DNA of 64,000 bases, from NCBI GenBank assembly GCA_964626755.1, contig CAZVGO010000028.1:248001-312000 (forward strand), given 5' to 3'. The notes under the pieces are model-generated. The model was not told the origin of the DNA. It saw only the letters and a program-made list of their open reading frames with translations, and ran no database searches. The translations under genes and the position numbers were made by a program. Within the stretch, counting starts at the first letter, position 1, and each line of letters begins with the position of its first letter. This DNA is from JACDAV01 sp964626755. Lineage in GTDB: Bacteria; Chloroflexota; Limnocylindria; Limnocylindrales; CSP1-4. Shown one piece after another: positions 1-7,684 of the stretch.

Positions 1-314
1 TCGAAGACGATCGCGACCGACACGCCCGGGATCGCGTGCTTTGCGCGCAGCTCGTCGAGGCGCTTCTGAAGCGCGGCGACGATGCGCTTCGTGGGCCGGG
101 GCCCGACCGGGGCCGAGGCCGATGGCCGAACCGTGGGGGCGGGTGACGGCTCAGGCGCGATGGACGGGCTGGCGGCCGGCGCCGAGCTCGCCGGCGGCGA
201 TGCAAGCCCTGTCAGGGGCCCAGGGCCGGCGGCCGGCCGCAGGCCGAGCAGCGCGAAGAGCGAGCCGAGGGCGATCGACCCGACGATGGCAGCGACGAGC
301 AGCCCGCGACGCAT
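1..314 (-). CDS. Secreted beta-lactamase-like serine hydrolase, N-terminal part (runs off window)
   Basis: Reading leftwards from the ATG at 314, the frame stays open for 104 codons to the window edge. Residues 3-23 form a hydrophobic signal or anchor (LLVAAIVGSIALGSLFALLG). A Pro/Ser/Ala-rich linker of about 50 residues follows. The visible end reads RLDELRAKHAIPGVSVAIVF, the characteristic first helix and strand of the class C beta-lactamase / D-Ala-D-Ala carboxypeptidase fold (PF00144). The SxxK catalytic motif would lie beyond the edge. The protein probably acts outside the cytoplasm, tethered by its N-terminus, on peptidoglycan stem peptides or small esters. No strong ribosome-binding site precedes the ATG. 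The family call rests on about 25 residues, so function is tentative. Confidence 0.65.
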   Translation of the reverse strand, partial: MRRGLLVAAIVGSIALGSLFALLGLRPAAGPGPLTGLASPPASSAPAASPSIAPEPSPAPTVRPSASAPVGPRPTKRIVAALQKRLDELRAKHAIPGVSVAIVF

Positions 315-363
315 GATGGAGGGACGATACCCCCAGGAGCGTCAGGCCTCCCGCGGCGCACGA

Positions 364-579
364 GGCAACGTTGCCACCGGAGCAACGCGACCCACTCTTG
401 TTGCCGCCGACGCACGTAACGGCAGCCGACGTGGCCGGGCCGTCCCGCGCGTTGCCTTGGTGGCAACATCCTGGCGGAGATCTGCCCTGGGGCCCGGTTT
501 GGTGCCCGTGAGGCAACAGAATGACGGGTTGAGTCCTGGTCCGGCCTCGTGACGGGCGGTTACGTGCGTGTGCGGCAAC
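364..579. promoter_or_regulatory. Gene-free stretch with clustered GGCAAC/GTTGCC hexamers
   Basis: The 315-592 gap has no convincing gene. It carries GGCAAC or its complement at 364-369 with 370-375 (a 12-base perfect palindrome, ggcaacgttgcc), 400-405, 451-456 with 462-467 (an inverted pair around five bases), 512-517 and 574-579. A GCAAC core also occurs at 382-386. Seven exact hexamers in 216 bases of GC-rich sequence is well above chance expectation. The stretch lies upstream of the beta-lactamase-like gene, so it may be an operator array for that gene. Binding protein unknown. Confidence 0.4.
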
Positions 580-592
580 AGCCGAAACGGAA

Positions 593-627
593 AGACCGCC
601 CCGGGCCAGTCGGGCCGGGGGCGGTCT
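593..627 (-). terminator. Intrinsic terminator-like hairpin downstream of the 50-residue gene
   Basis: A perfect 10-bp stem joins 593-602 (agaccgcccc) to 618-627 (ggggcggtct). Read on the minus strand it follows the stop at 639 and is followed by a short broken T tract (tttccgttt). The plus-strand side also has a few T residues, so it could work in both directions. Confidence 0.55.
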
Positions 628-638
628 CGTTTCGGGGG

Positions 639-791
639 TCAGCGCGCGATCGAGGCCAGAAGGCCGAGTGCCCGCGCGATGCGATTGCTGTTCGGTGTGC
701 GTCGAGCCTTCGCCACCAGGCGCCGGTACTCCGCCGCGCGGAGCTGGTCCTGCTGCCGAAGAGCCACTTCGATGTCCGATGGACGAAACAC
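639..791 (-). CDS. Small basic helical protein of 50 residues, unknown function
   Basis: A GTG at 791 preceded by a good ribosome-binding site (gggagg, seven bases upstream) opens a 50-codon frame ending at 639, followed by a terminator-like hairpin. The same frame is open further upstream, to an ATG at 893, but that start has no ribosome-binding site. The product is Arg/Leu-rich and predicted mostly helical (DIEVALRQQDQLRAAEYRRL). It has no signal peptide, cysteine or known motif. The combination of start signal, stop and terminator supports a real gene. I do not recognise the family. Confidence 0.45.
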   Translation of the reverse strand: MFRPSDIEVALRQQDQLRAAEYRRLVAKARRTPNSNRIARALGLLASIAR

Positions 792-942
792 TGTTCGGCC
801 TCCCTTCTCCCGGTCGGTGGACCGCCGGGTTAGTGAGTCCACATTGCGCTCGGCCGGGCGCGTGGACACCCGACGCCCGTGGGCAACCGGCATGGACGAA
901 CGTACGGAAGCCGTCTCATCCGGCCGGGTTGCGGCGACGACC

Positions 943-1608
943 CTAGGGCTTCGGGCTCTCCGCGACCTTATGCTCGACGGCCCAGAGGGCGGCCTGGGTC
1001 CGGCTGGCCAGCCCGAGCTTGCCGAGGATGTTCGAGACGTAGGTCCGGGCGGTCCGCTCGGTGATGAACAGCGCCGTCCCGATCTCCTTGTTGCTCATCC
1101 CCTGGCCGAGCAGGCGGAGGACGTCCTTCTCGCGGTCGGTGAGCGGCTCGACGAGGTCGTCGGCCGGGGCCTTCTTGTTGCGCATCCGCTGGGCGAGCAT
1201 CCGGGCGACCGCGGGATCGAGGTGGACCTCCCCGGCGTACGCGGCGCGGATCGCCTGGGCCACCTCGTCCGCCTCGGCGTCCTTGAGGACGTAGCCGGAG
1301 GCCCCGGCCTCGAGGGCGGAGGTGACCTTGTCCTCCTCGATGAAGCTCGTCATCGTGACGATCTCGGTCTCGGGCAGCTCCGCCTTGATGCGGCCGATCG
1401 CCGTGATCCCATCCATGTTCGGCATCAGCAGGTCCATGAGGACGACGTCCGGCCGGTGGCGGCGGGCAAGAGCGACGCCCTCGCTGCCGTCGGACGCCTC
1501 TCCGACGACCTCGATGTCGTCCAGCTGATCGAAGAACGCGCGCAGCCCTTTCCGGACGACGGCATGATCGTCGACGAGCAGCACGCGGATCCGGGCGGAT
1601 GCCTCCAC
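943..1608 (-). CDS. NarL/FixJ-family response regulator (receiver plus LuxR HTH)
   Basis: A 221-residue two-domain regulator. The receiver (about residues 6-125) has the acidic pair in LLVDDHAVVRKG, the phospho-acceptor Asp in DVVLMDLLMPNMDG and the conserved Lys in GYVLKDAEAD. The C-terminal LuxR-type helix-turn-helix (about 150-215) reads LTDREKDVLRLLGQG...MSNKEIGTALFITERTARTY. I chose the GTG at 1608 because AGGGGGAG lies just upstream; an ATG at 1677 is possible but adds a non-conserved tail. It is the last of three minus-strand genes after a NarX-like kinase (2151-5390) and a lone receiver (1691-2089), and is very probably the transcriptional output of that kinase. Confidence 0.92.
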   Translation of the reverse strand: MEASARIRVLLVDDHAVVRKGLRAFFDQLDDIEVVGEASDGSEGVALARRHRPDVVLMDLLMPNMDGITAIGRIKAELPETEIVTMTSFIEEDKVTSALEAGASGYVLKDAEADEVAQAIRAAYAGEVHLDPAVARMLAQRMRNKKAPADDLVEPLTDREKDVLRLLGQGMSNKEIGTALFITERTARTYVSNILGKLGLASRTQAALWAVEHKVAESPKP

Positions 1609-1690
1609 GACGCTCCCCCTGGCAGCGGAACCGGTTAGGCGGGGCCGGACCGATGCCGGCAGCGTGGAGTCTAGCAAGGGACCGGACCGG

Positions 1691-2089
1691 TCAGTTCGCG
1701 GACCGCCGGCCCGCCACCAGGACAGCGTCGACGAGCTCCCGCGGACGGTAGGTCTTGCGGACGAACGCGTCCGCCCCGTCGACGATTGCGCCGTGCTCGA
1801 GGTCGTGCGACCAGCTCATCACGAGGACCCGGACGCTAGGCGCGAGCTCGCGAGCGCGGGCGATGAACGCCTGGCCCGCATCGACCTCCGGCAGTCGCGG
1901 ATCGACGACGATGACGTCGGGTGGATCGGCCGCGATGAGCGCCAGGGCGGCATCCGGCCGGCCGGCGCTGCCGACCACGACGCACTGGGGCCCGATCCCG
2001 AGCAGCCCGGCGAGACTCTCTCGTACACGCTCGTCCGCGTCGACCACGAGCACATTGAGAGGTCTGTCAGGGTCGAGCGGTGCGGTCAT
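1691..2089 (-). CDS. Stand-alone receiver-domain protein
   Basis: A 132-residue protein made of one receiver domain and no output domain. It shows the N-terminal acidic patch (VLVVDADERVRE), the probable phospho-acceptor Asp in VIVVDPRLPEVDAG and the conserved Lys in AFVRKTYRPREL. The ATG at 2089 matches the usual domain start; the frame continues upstream to 2236, but that part is Arg-rich and overlaps the kinase gene. It sits between the kinase (2151-5390) and the NarL-type regulator (943-1608) on the same strand. A phosphate sink or adaptor in that relay is therefore likely. The sequence does not show which protein it binds. Confidence 0.8.
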   Translation of the reverse strand: MTAPLDPDRPLNVLVVDADERVRESLAGLLGIGPQCVVVGSAGRPDAALALIAADPPDVIVVDPRLPEVDAGQAFIARARELAPSVRVLVMSWSHDLEHGAIVDGADAFVRKTYRPRELVDAVLVAGRRSAN

Positions 2090-2150
2090 GGATCCACTGT
2101 GCGGCGGAGCCTGGGACCCGCCAATCGTCAAATGTCCGTCCCGGCCTGCG

Positions 2151-5100
2151 TCATTCGGCCGATCCCCTCCGGGGGACCGCGACTTCGATCGTCGTGCCGG
2201 CGCCCGGCCTCGAGCGCACCTCGAGCGTCGCGCCAACCTTCTCCGCCCGAGCCCGCATCCCGGCGAGGCCGAGGTGGCCGTCGGCGACCGACGACGGGTC
2301 GAATCCCTTGCCGTCGTCGACGACCCGGAGGCAGACGAGCGGCGGCTCGTCGACGAGCTCGAGGCGGACCTGCCTGGCGGCAGCGTGCTTGACGACGTTG
2401 TGGAGCGCCTCCTGGGCGATCCGGTAGAACACCTCCTCGATCACCAGCGGCAGGCGCTCCCCGAGCGCCTCGCCCTGGACGACGATCGGCAGGCCGATCC
2501 GTCCCTGGAGCGCCGCGCTGTGAGTCTTGAGCGCGTGGACGAGGCCGTCCTGCTCGAGGTTGCCCGGGCGCAGCTCGAAGATCAGCGCCCGCATCTCGGC
2601 GAGCGCCTCGCGCTGGAGATCGCGGAGCGAGGAGAGCTGTTCGCGCGCGGCCGCGGGGTCGCGGTCGAGGAGCAGCTCCGTCGTGCGGGTGACCAGGGTC
2701 ATGCTGAAGAGCGCCTGGGTGACAGAGTCGTGGAGCTCGCGGGCGAGGTGGGCGCGTTCCTCGCCGGCCGCCAGCTCGCCGGCCTGCTGACGTAGCTCCC
2801 GCTCGAGCCGGTCGCGCTCGCTGATGTCGCGCGCGGCGCCGTGGATTCCCGCGAACTTTCCGTCATCGTCGCGCATGCCGATCGCGCTGACCTCGACCGG
2901 CAGGAGGCTCCCGTCACGCCGGCGGAGCGAGAAGCGGTGGACCTGCAACTGAGTCGGCTCGGCGACGAACGCCGCCCAGGCCGGCGCGGCGTCGGGAAAC
3001 GACTCGGGTGAGATGAGCTCGGCGAAGTGGTGACCGACGAGCTCGTCCGGCCGCCAGCCGATGAGCCGCTCGACCGTTTCCGAGTAGTACGTGTAGCGAC
3101 CCTGGGCATCGGTCGAGAAGATGATGTCCGGCGAGTTCTCGACGAGGAACCGGTAGCGGCCCTCGGACCCGCGCAGCCGCTCGTACAGGCTCGTGTTGGC
3201 TAGAGCGATCGCAGCGTGGTCGGCAAGGCCCTGGAGGAGGCCGATGTCGTCGTCCTCGAAGACGTGCGGCTCGCGGAATGACACGGCGAGCGTCCCGATG
3301 ATCGCGCCCTCCGGCGCGCGGAGAGGGACCGCGGCCATGCCGCGCAGACCCAGCTGCTCGGCGGTGGCGAGGTCCTCCGGTTCGCGCGGGATCCGCTCGT
3401 CGAGCCTGTAGTCCTCCGTCCAGATCGGCCGACCGGACCCCGCGGCCAGGCCGTTGATGCCGCCCATGAGCTCGAATCGCATTGCCTTGAGCCACGCCTC
3501 CTTCGCGGCGTCCATCCCGCCCGCGACGATCACCGGCGAGAGATACGTGCCGTCGTCGGACATCCGGGTGAGGTGGGCGCCGTCGGAGCGGAGGAGCCGG
3601 CGCGACTCCTCGACGATCCGCGAGAGGAGCTCGGCCGGGTCGCGCAGCTCGGTGATCCGGGCGGCCATCTCGCGGAGCGACCGCTCCGTGTCCACGCGGT
3701 GGGCGAGCGCCGTCTTCGAGCGCTCGAGCTGCTCGATGAGCCGGGCGTTCTGGATCGCGATGACTGCCTGGTCGGCGAGGGCCTGCAACAGCTCGGCGTC
3801 CTCATCGTCGTAGGCGTCGCGGCGCGGTGAGGCGACGCTGATCGCCCCCAGGGCGCCCGCCTCGCCGACGAGCGGTACCCCGAGGGCCGACACCAGGCCG
3901 CTCTGGCGGACGAACCCGTCCGAGGCCTCGGTATGCGGGAATCGCTCGTCCGCGAGGTAATCGCCAGTCCTGAAGGGTCGGTTTTCCGAGACCGCGAGGC
4001 CGGCGACGCCCTCCCCCACTTCGAACGTCGTGTCCATCATCTGGAGCAGCTCGATGTGCGACCCATGGGCGGTGAATGCCCAGCGCATCTGCGGGCCGTC
4101 GATCAGATCGATCCGGGCGTCGCTCGAATCGAGGAGGCGCTTTGCCTCGTCGACCACGTCCTGGAGGACCTCCGAGGGCTGCCGGATAGCGGTGATTCGC
4201 GCCGCGATCTGGCGGAGCGAGCGCTCCGCGTCCGCGCGACGGGCGAGGGCCTTGCGCGAGACACCGAGTTCCTCGATGAGTCGGGCGTTCTGGATGGCGA
4301 TGGCCGCCTCGGTGGCGAGTGCCCCAAGGAGGTCGCCATCCGCTTCGGTCCACGCATCCGAGCGCGTTGTGTAGACGGTGAGTGCACCGAAGGGGCCGGC
4401 ATCGCCGGGCAGCGGCGCGGCCATGACGGACTTGACGCCGATCGAGGCGATGTACGCGTCCGGGCCGGGCCGGTGGATGAACCGATCGTCGGCCAGGTAG
4501 TCGCCGGTGACGAACACGCGCCCCTCGACGACCGCCTTGCCGGCGACACCCTGCTCGAGCTGCTCGTCAGGATCGTCCGGCCAGATGTCGTCGCCGGGCC
4601 GCTCCGATCCAGCCTGGTAGGCCCAGCGCAAGAGTCCCGACGACGGGTCGATCAGGTCGATCCGGGCACCTTCCGCACCGAGCAGCCGGGCGGCCTCGTC
4701 GACCGCCTGCTGGATCACATCGGCCGGGTCGTGGATCGCGGAGATCCGCGTGGCGATCTCGAGCAGCGACCGCTCGGCCTCCGCCCGCTTCTCGAGCTCG
4801 CCGCGCGAGCTGGCCAGCTCCTCGATGAGGAGGGCATTGGCCATGGCCGCAGCGGCGTGGTCGGCCAGTGCCCGGACGAGCGCGACGTGCGCCTCGCCGA
4901 AGGCGTTCGGCCGGTTCGCGTACGTGCCGAGCGCCCCGAACACCCGGTCGCCCGCGACGAGCGGTGCGACGACCATCGACCGGAGGCCCACCTCGGCGAC
5001 GAACCGGTCCGCGGCCGGCAAGTGAGTGAACGACCGGTCGTTCGGATAGTCATGGGTGAGGAGGACCCGGCGCTCGGCGGCCGCGACCCCGAACATCCCC

Positions 5101-5390
5101 GCCCCGAGAGCCACGCGGAGCCGTCGGACCCAGCGACGGCGTTGGAGATCCGCGATTCCGGCGTCGTGGGCAAACCGGAGAATCCCCGACTCGGCGTCGA
5201 GGAGGTAGATGATCGCCCCGTCGGCCTCGAGCAGGCGGGCGGCCTCCTCGACGGCCCGCTGGAGGAGCTCCGCAGTAGCGGTGCGGCCGTTGGTGGCGGT
5301 GCCGCCTCTGCGGCCGGGGCGACCTTTCGGGGCGCGCCTGCTGGCGGCGACTTTGTCGGGCGCGCGCGTCGAGCGTTTCGGGGTCGTCAT
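2151..5390 (-). CDS. Multi-GAF, PAS sensor histidine kinase (NarX type)
   Basis: A 1079-residue cytoplasmic kinase with no membrane segment. Four GAF domains lie in tandem (roughly 25-175, 200-350, 380-525 and 555-710), joined by near-repeated linkers of the form ERSLRxIAARITAIRxPxE, a sign of internal duplication. A PAS domain follows (about 735-860, VENSPDIIFSTDAQGRYTYY). The HisKA_3 dimerisation helix carries the phospho-acceptor His in ARELHDSVTQALFS (near residue 888). The HATPase domain has N and G boxes in EALHNVVKHA and DDGKGFD. The start is placed at the ATG at 5390, eight bases after TATCCT on the minus strand, a leaderless arrangement; an ATG at 5429 is the alternative. Its partners are the receiver and the NarL regulator downstream. 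The ligand is unknown. Confidence 0.93.
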   Translation of the reverse strand: MTTPKRSTRAPDKVAASRRAPKGRPGRRGGTATNGRTATAELLQRAVEEAARLLEADGAIIYLLDAESGILRFAHDAGIADLQRRRWVRRLRVALGAGMFGVAAAERRVLLTHDYPNDRSFTHLPAADRFVAEVGLRSMVVAPLVAGDRVFGALGTYANRPNAFGEAHVALVRALADHAAAAMANALLIEELASSRGELEKRAEAERSLLEIATRISAIHDPADVIQQAVDEAARLLGAEGARIDLIDPSSGLLRWAYQAGSERPGDDIWPDDPDEQLEQGVAGKAVVEGRVFVTGDYLADDRFIHRPGPDAYIASIGVKSVMAAPLPGDAGPFGALTVYTTRSDAWTEADGDLLGALATEAAIAIQNARLIEELGVSRKALARRADAERSLRQIAARITAIRQPSEVLQDVVDEAKRLLDSSDARIDLIDGPQMRWAFTAHGSHIELLQMMDTTFEVGEGVAGLAVSENRPFRTGDYLADERFPHTEASDGFVRQSGLVSALGVPLVGEAGALGAISVASPRRDAYDDEDAELLQALADQAVIAIQNARLIEQLERSKTALAHRVDTERSLREMAARITELRDPAELLSRIVEESRRLLRSDGAHLTRMSDDGTYLSPVIVAGGMDAAKEAWLKAMRFELMGGINGLAAGSGRPIWTEDYRLDERIPREPEDLATAEQLGLRGMAAVPLRAPEGAIIGTLAVSFREPHVFEDDDIGLLQGLADHAAIALANTSLYERLRGSEGRYRFLVENSPDIIFSTDAQGRYTYYSETVERLIGWRPDELVGHHFAELISPESFPDAAPAWAAFVAEPTQLQVHRFSLRRRDGSLLPVEVSAIGMRDDDGKFAGIHGAARDISERDRLERELRQQAGELAAGEERAHLARELHDSVTQALFSMTLVTRTTELLLDRDPAAAREQLSSLRDLQREALAEMRALIFELRPGNLEQDGLVHALKTHSAALQGRIGLPIVVQGEALGERLPLVIEEVFYRIAQEALHNVVKHAAARQVRLELVDEPPLVCLRVVDDGKGFDPSSVADGHLGLAGMRARAEKVGATLEVRSRPGAGTTIEVAVPRRGSAE

Positions 5391-5398
5391 CGACGGGC

Positions 5399-5404
5399 AG
5401 GATA
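5399..5404 (-). promoter_or_regulatory. -10 element TATCCT for leaderless kinase mRNA
   Basis: TATCCT on the minus strand ends eight bases before the ATG at 5390, with no ribosome-binding site between. Transcription would begin at or next to the start codon. Confidence 0.5.
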
Positions 5405-5453
5405 CGCCGGGTCCCGCGAGGACGAGCATCGTCGTTCGCTTCTCCGGTTAGAG

Positions 5454-5459
5454 GACAAT
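5454..5459 (+). promoter_or_regulatory. -10 element GACAAT before the ABC ATPase gene
   Basis: GACAAT ends six bases before the ATG at 5466, again a leaderless spacing. It faces the kinase promoter at 5399-5404, so the two operons diverge from about 75 bp of DNA. Confidence 0.45.
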
Positions 5460-5465
5460 GCAGGA

Positions 5466-6383
5466 ATGCTCGAGATCCTCGGTCTCACGAAGCGCTACGG
5501 CAGCGTCAAGGCGCTGAGCGACGCCACGTTCGCCGCGCGGACCGGCCGGCTCGTCGGCTTCCTCGGGCCGAACGGCGCGGGCAAGACCACGACGATGCGC
5601 TGTGTCTTTGGCCTCGCCATCCCCGACGCCGGTGAGACCCGCTGGAACGGCCGGCCCATCGACGGGGCCGCCCGGCTGCGGTTCGGCTACATGCCCGAGC
5701 AGCGCGGCCTCTACCCGCGGATGAAGGTCGGCGAGCAGCTCTCGTACTTCGCCCAGCACCACGGGCTGTCGGCCCGGGACGCGAAGGCCGCCGCCCGACG
5801 ATGGCTCGAGCGGATGGGCCTGGAAGACCGAATCAACTCGCGGCTCGAGGAGCTGTCGCACGGCAACCAGCAGCGCGTCCAGCTTGCCGTCGCCCTCGTC
5901 CACGACCCGGAGCTGCTCGTCCTCGACGAGCCGTTCTCAGGGCTCGACCCGATCGGAATCCGGACGATGACCGAGGTGCTGCGCGAGCGGGCCGCTGCCG
6001 GGGTCGGCGTCCTGTTCTCGAGCCACCAGCTCGACCTCGTGGAGAGCATCTGCGAGGACGTCGTGATCATCGCCCGGGGCGCGATCGTCGCGGCCGGCGC
6101 CATCGACGAGCTGAAGCAGTCATCCGGACGGCGCCACCTCGAGGTCGAGGTCGAGGGTGGCGACGGCGCGTGGATCGATGGCCTCGGTGACGCCGTGGTC
6201 CTCGAGCACCGGGGTGGCCGGGTCAAGCTCCTCGTCGAGGACACCGTCGATCTGCGGCAGATCCTCGATCGCGCGTCGCAGGCGGGCACGATCCGGCGGT
6301 TCCGATTCGAGCCGCCGGCGCTCTCGGAGCTGTTCATGGAGGCCGTGGACACCGAGCCGGCCGTGGCGGAGTCGAGGCGATGA
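5466..6383 (+). CDS. ABC exporter ATP-binding protein (NatA/CcmA type)
   Basis: A 305-residue nucleotide-binding subunit. Walker A is GPNGAGKTTT (about residues 36-45). The signature motif is degenerate (LSHGNQQRVQLA), Walker B is LLVLDEPFSGLDP and the switch His lies in SSHQLD. A C-terminal extension of about 80 residues (HLEVEVEGGDG onward) is typical of DUF4162-type exporters. The ATG at 5466 is preferred because a -10-like GACAAT lies six bases upstream. The frame is open far upstream only because it runs antisense to the kinase gene. It overlaps the permease gene by four bases (ATGA), so the two are coupled. The substrate is unknown; NatAB-type systems export Na+ or drugs. Confidence 0.93.
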   Translation: MLEILGLTKRYGSVKALSDATFAARTGRLVGFLGPNGAGKTTTMRCVFGLAIPDAGETRWNGRPIDGAARLRFGYMPEQRGLYPRMKVGEQLSYFAQHHGLSARDAKAAARRWLERMGLEDRINSRLEELSHGNQQRVQLAVALVHDPELLVLDEPFSGLDPIGIRTMTEVLRERAAAGVGVLFSSHQLDLVESICEDVVIIARGAIVAAGAIDELKQSSGRRHLEVEVEGGDGAWIDGLGDAVVLEHRGGRVKLLVEDTVDLRQILDRASQAGTIRRFRFEPPALSELFMEAVDTEPAVAESRR

Positions 6384-7540
6384 ACCCGCTGCGCGCCATC
6401 TGGCTCGTCGCCCGTCGCGAACTGATCGAGCGTGGCCGGAGCCGCGCGTTCATCCTCGGGCTGATCCTCACCCAGGTCTTCATCGTCGGTGGGCTCCTCC
6501 TCCAGTCGACGTTCGCTGGTGGAGAGACGGTTCTCCGGGTGGGCTACGTCGGTCAGCCACCTACCGGGCTCGGCGCGATCATGGACGGCTTCGCACAGCA
6601 GGGCGGCGCGACCGTCGAGCTGCAGACGTATCCGGATCGGCCGGCCGCCGAATCGGCGCTCCGCAGCGACGAGGTCGACGGCGTGTACGTGCCCGGACCG
6701 GATCCGTCGGACCCGGGGCACCTGGTCTTCAAGCAGGCGCCCGACAGCCGCATCCAGCAGATGGTGACGGCCGCCGTCCAGGCGATGAGGCTGATCGAAG
6801 CCGGAATCGTCCTGACCCAGCCGACCGTCGAATCCCTCGAGCCGCTCTCCGAGGTGGATCCGACGTCGCTCATCATCGCCAACGTCGGCGTGATCTTCCT
6901 GTTCATCTCGATCTTCTCGTTCGGCTACTGGGTCCTTTCGGGCGTCGTCGAGGAAAAGCAGAGCCGCGTCGTCGAGGTCGTCCTCTCGACGGTCCGGCCG
7001 CGCGACCTGCTCATGGGCAAGGTGCTGGGGATCGGGATCCTCGGGCTCGTCCAGCTGGTCGTCCTCGTCACGACCGGACTCGTCGCCGCGAACGTCCTCG
7101 GGACGTTCACCCTGCCGGCCACGACGATGCCGGCGCTCCTCCAGCTCGTCATCTGGTTCATCCTCGGCTACACGCTCTACTCGACAATGTTTGCCGTGCT
7201 CGGCGCGCTCGCGTCGCGGATGGAGGAGGCGTCGAACGCGACGATGCCGATCCAGTTCCTCGCGATGGGCAGCTACTTCGTCGCCCTGCTCGTGGTGATC
7301 AACGAGCCGGACGGCACCGTCGCGCGAATCGCGTCGCTGTTCCCGCCGGCCGCGCCGATGGTCGTCCCGATGCGGACCGCGCTCGGGGGGATCGAGCCCT
7401 GGGAGGTCCTGCTCTCGATCGCCGTGACGATCGTGTTCATCTACGGGCTGTTCGCGCTGGGTGCGCGCGTCTATTCCGGCGCCGTGCTCCAGACGGCGGG
7501 GCGGATCAAGCTTCGCGACGCGTGGCGGTCGTCTCGCTAG
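6380..7540 (+). CDS. ABC-2 type permease (NatB-like)
   Basis: A 386-residue membrane protein. One N-terminal transmembrane helix (about 20-42) is followed by an extracytoplasmic region of about 120 residues (LRVGYVGQPPTGLG onward) and then five or six helices (about 165-375). This is the ABC2_membrane_3 / NatB layout. The coupling segment VLSGVVEEKQSRVVEVVLST is the conserved cytoplasmic EExxR helix of the family. Its start overlaps the stop of the ATPase gene by four bases, so the two form one exporter. No substrate-specific feature is visible. Confidence 0.93.
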   Translation: MNPLRAIWLVARRELIERGRSRAFILGLILTQVFIVGGLLLQSTFAGGETVLRVGYVGQPPTGLGAIMDGFAQQGGATVELQTYPDRPAAESALRSDEVDGVYVPGPDPSDPGHLVFKQAPDSRIQQMVTAAVQAMRLIEAGIVLTQPTVESLEPLSEVDPTSLIIANVGVIFLFISIFSFGYWVLSGVVEEKQSRVVEVVLSTVRPRDLLMGKVLGIGILGLVQLVVLVTTGLVAANVLGTFTLPATTMPALLQLVIWFILGYTLYSTMFAVLGALASRMEEASNATMPIQFLAMGSYFVALLVVINEPDGTVARIASLFPPAAPMVVPMRTALGGIEPWEVLLSIAVTIVFIYGLFALGARVYSGAVLQTAGRIKLRDAWRSSR

Positions 7541-7684
7541 TCTGCTTCGCGCCGCGGCCAGATACCCCGCAATCGGTATGCCCATCGGGGACATTCGAGG
7601 AGGGGGAGGCGGGGCAGGTCCGGGATCGTTGACCCCATGGCGCGATAGAAGCCCGGTGCTACGCTCGACCGGAGAGGAGACCCG

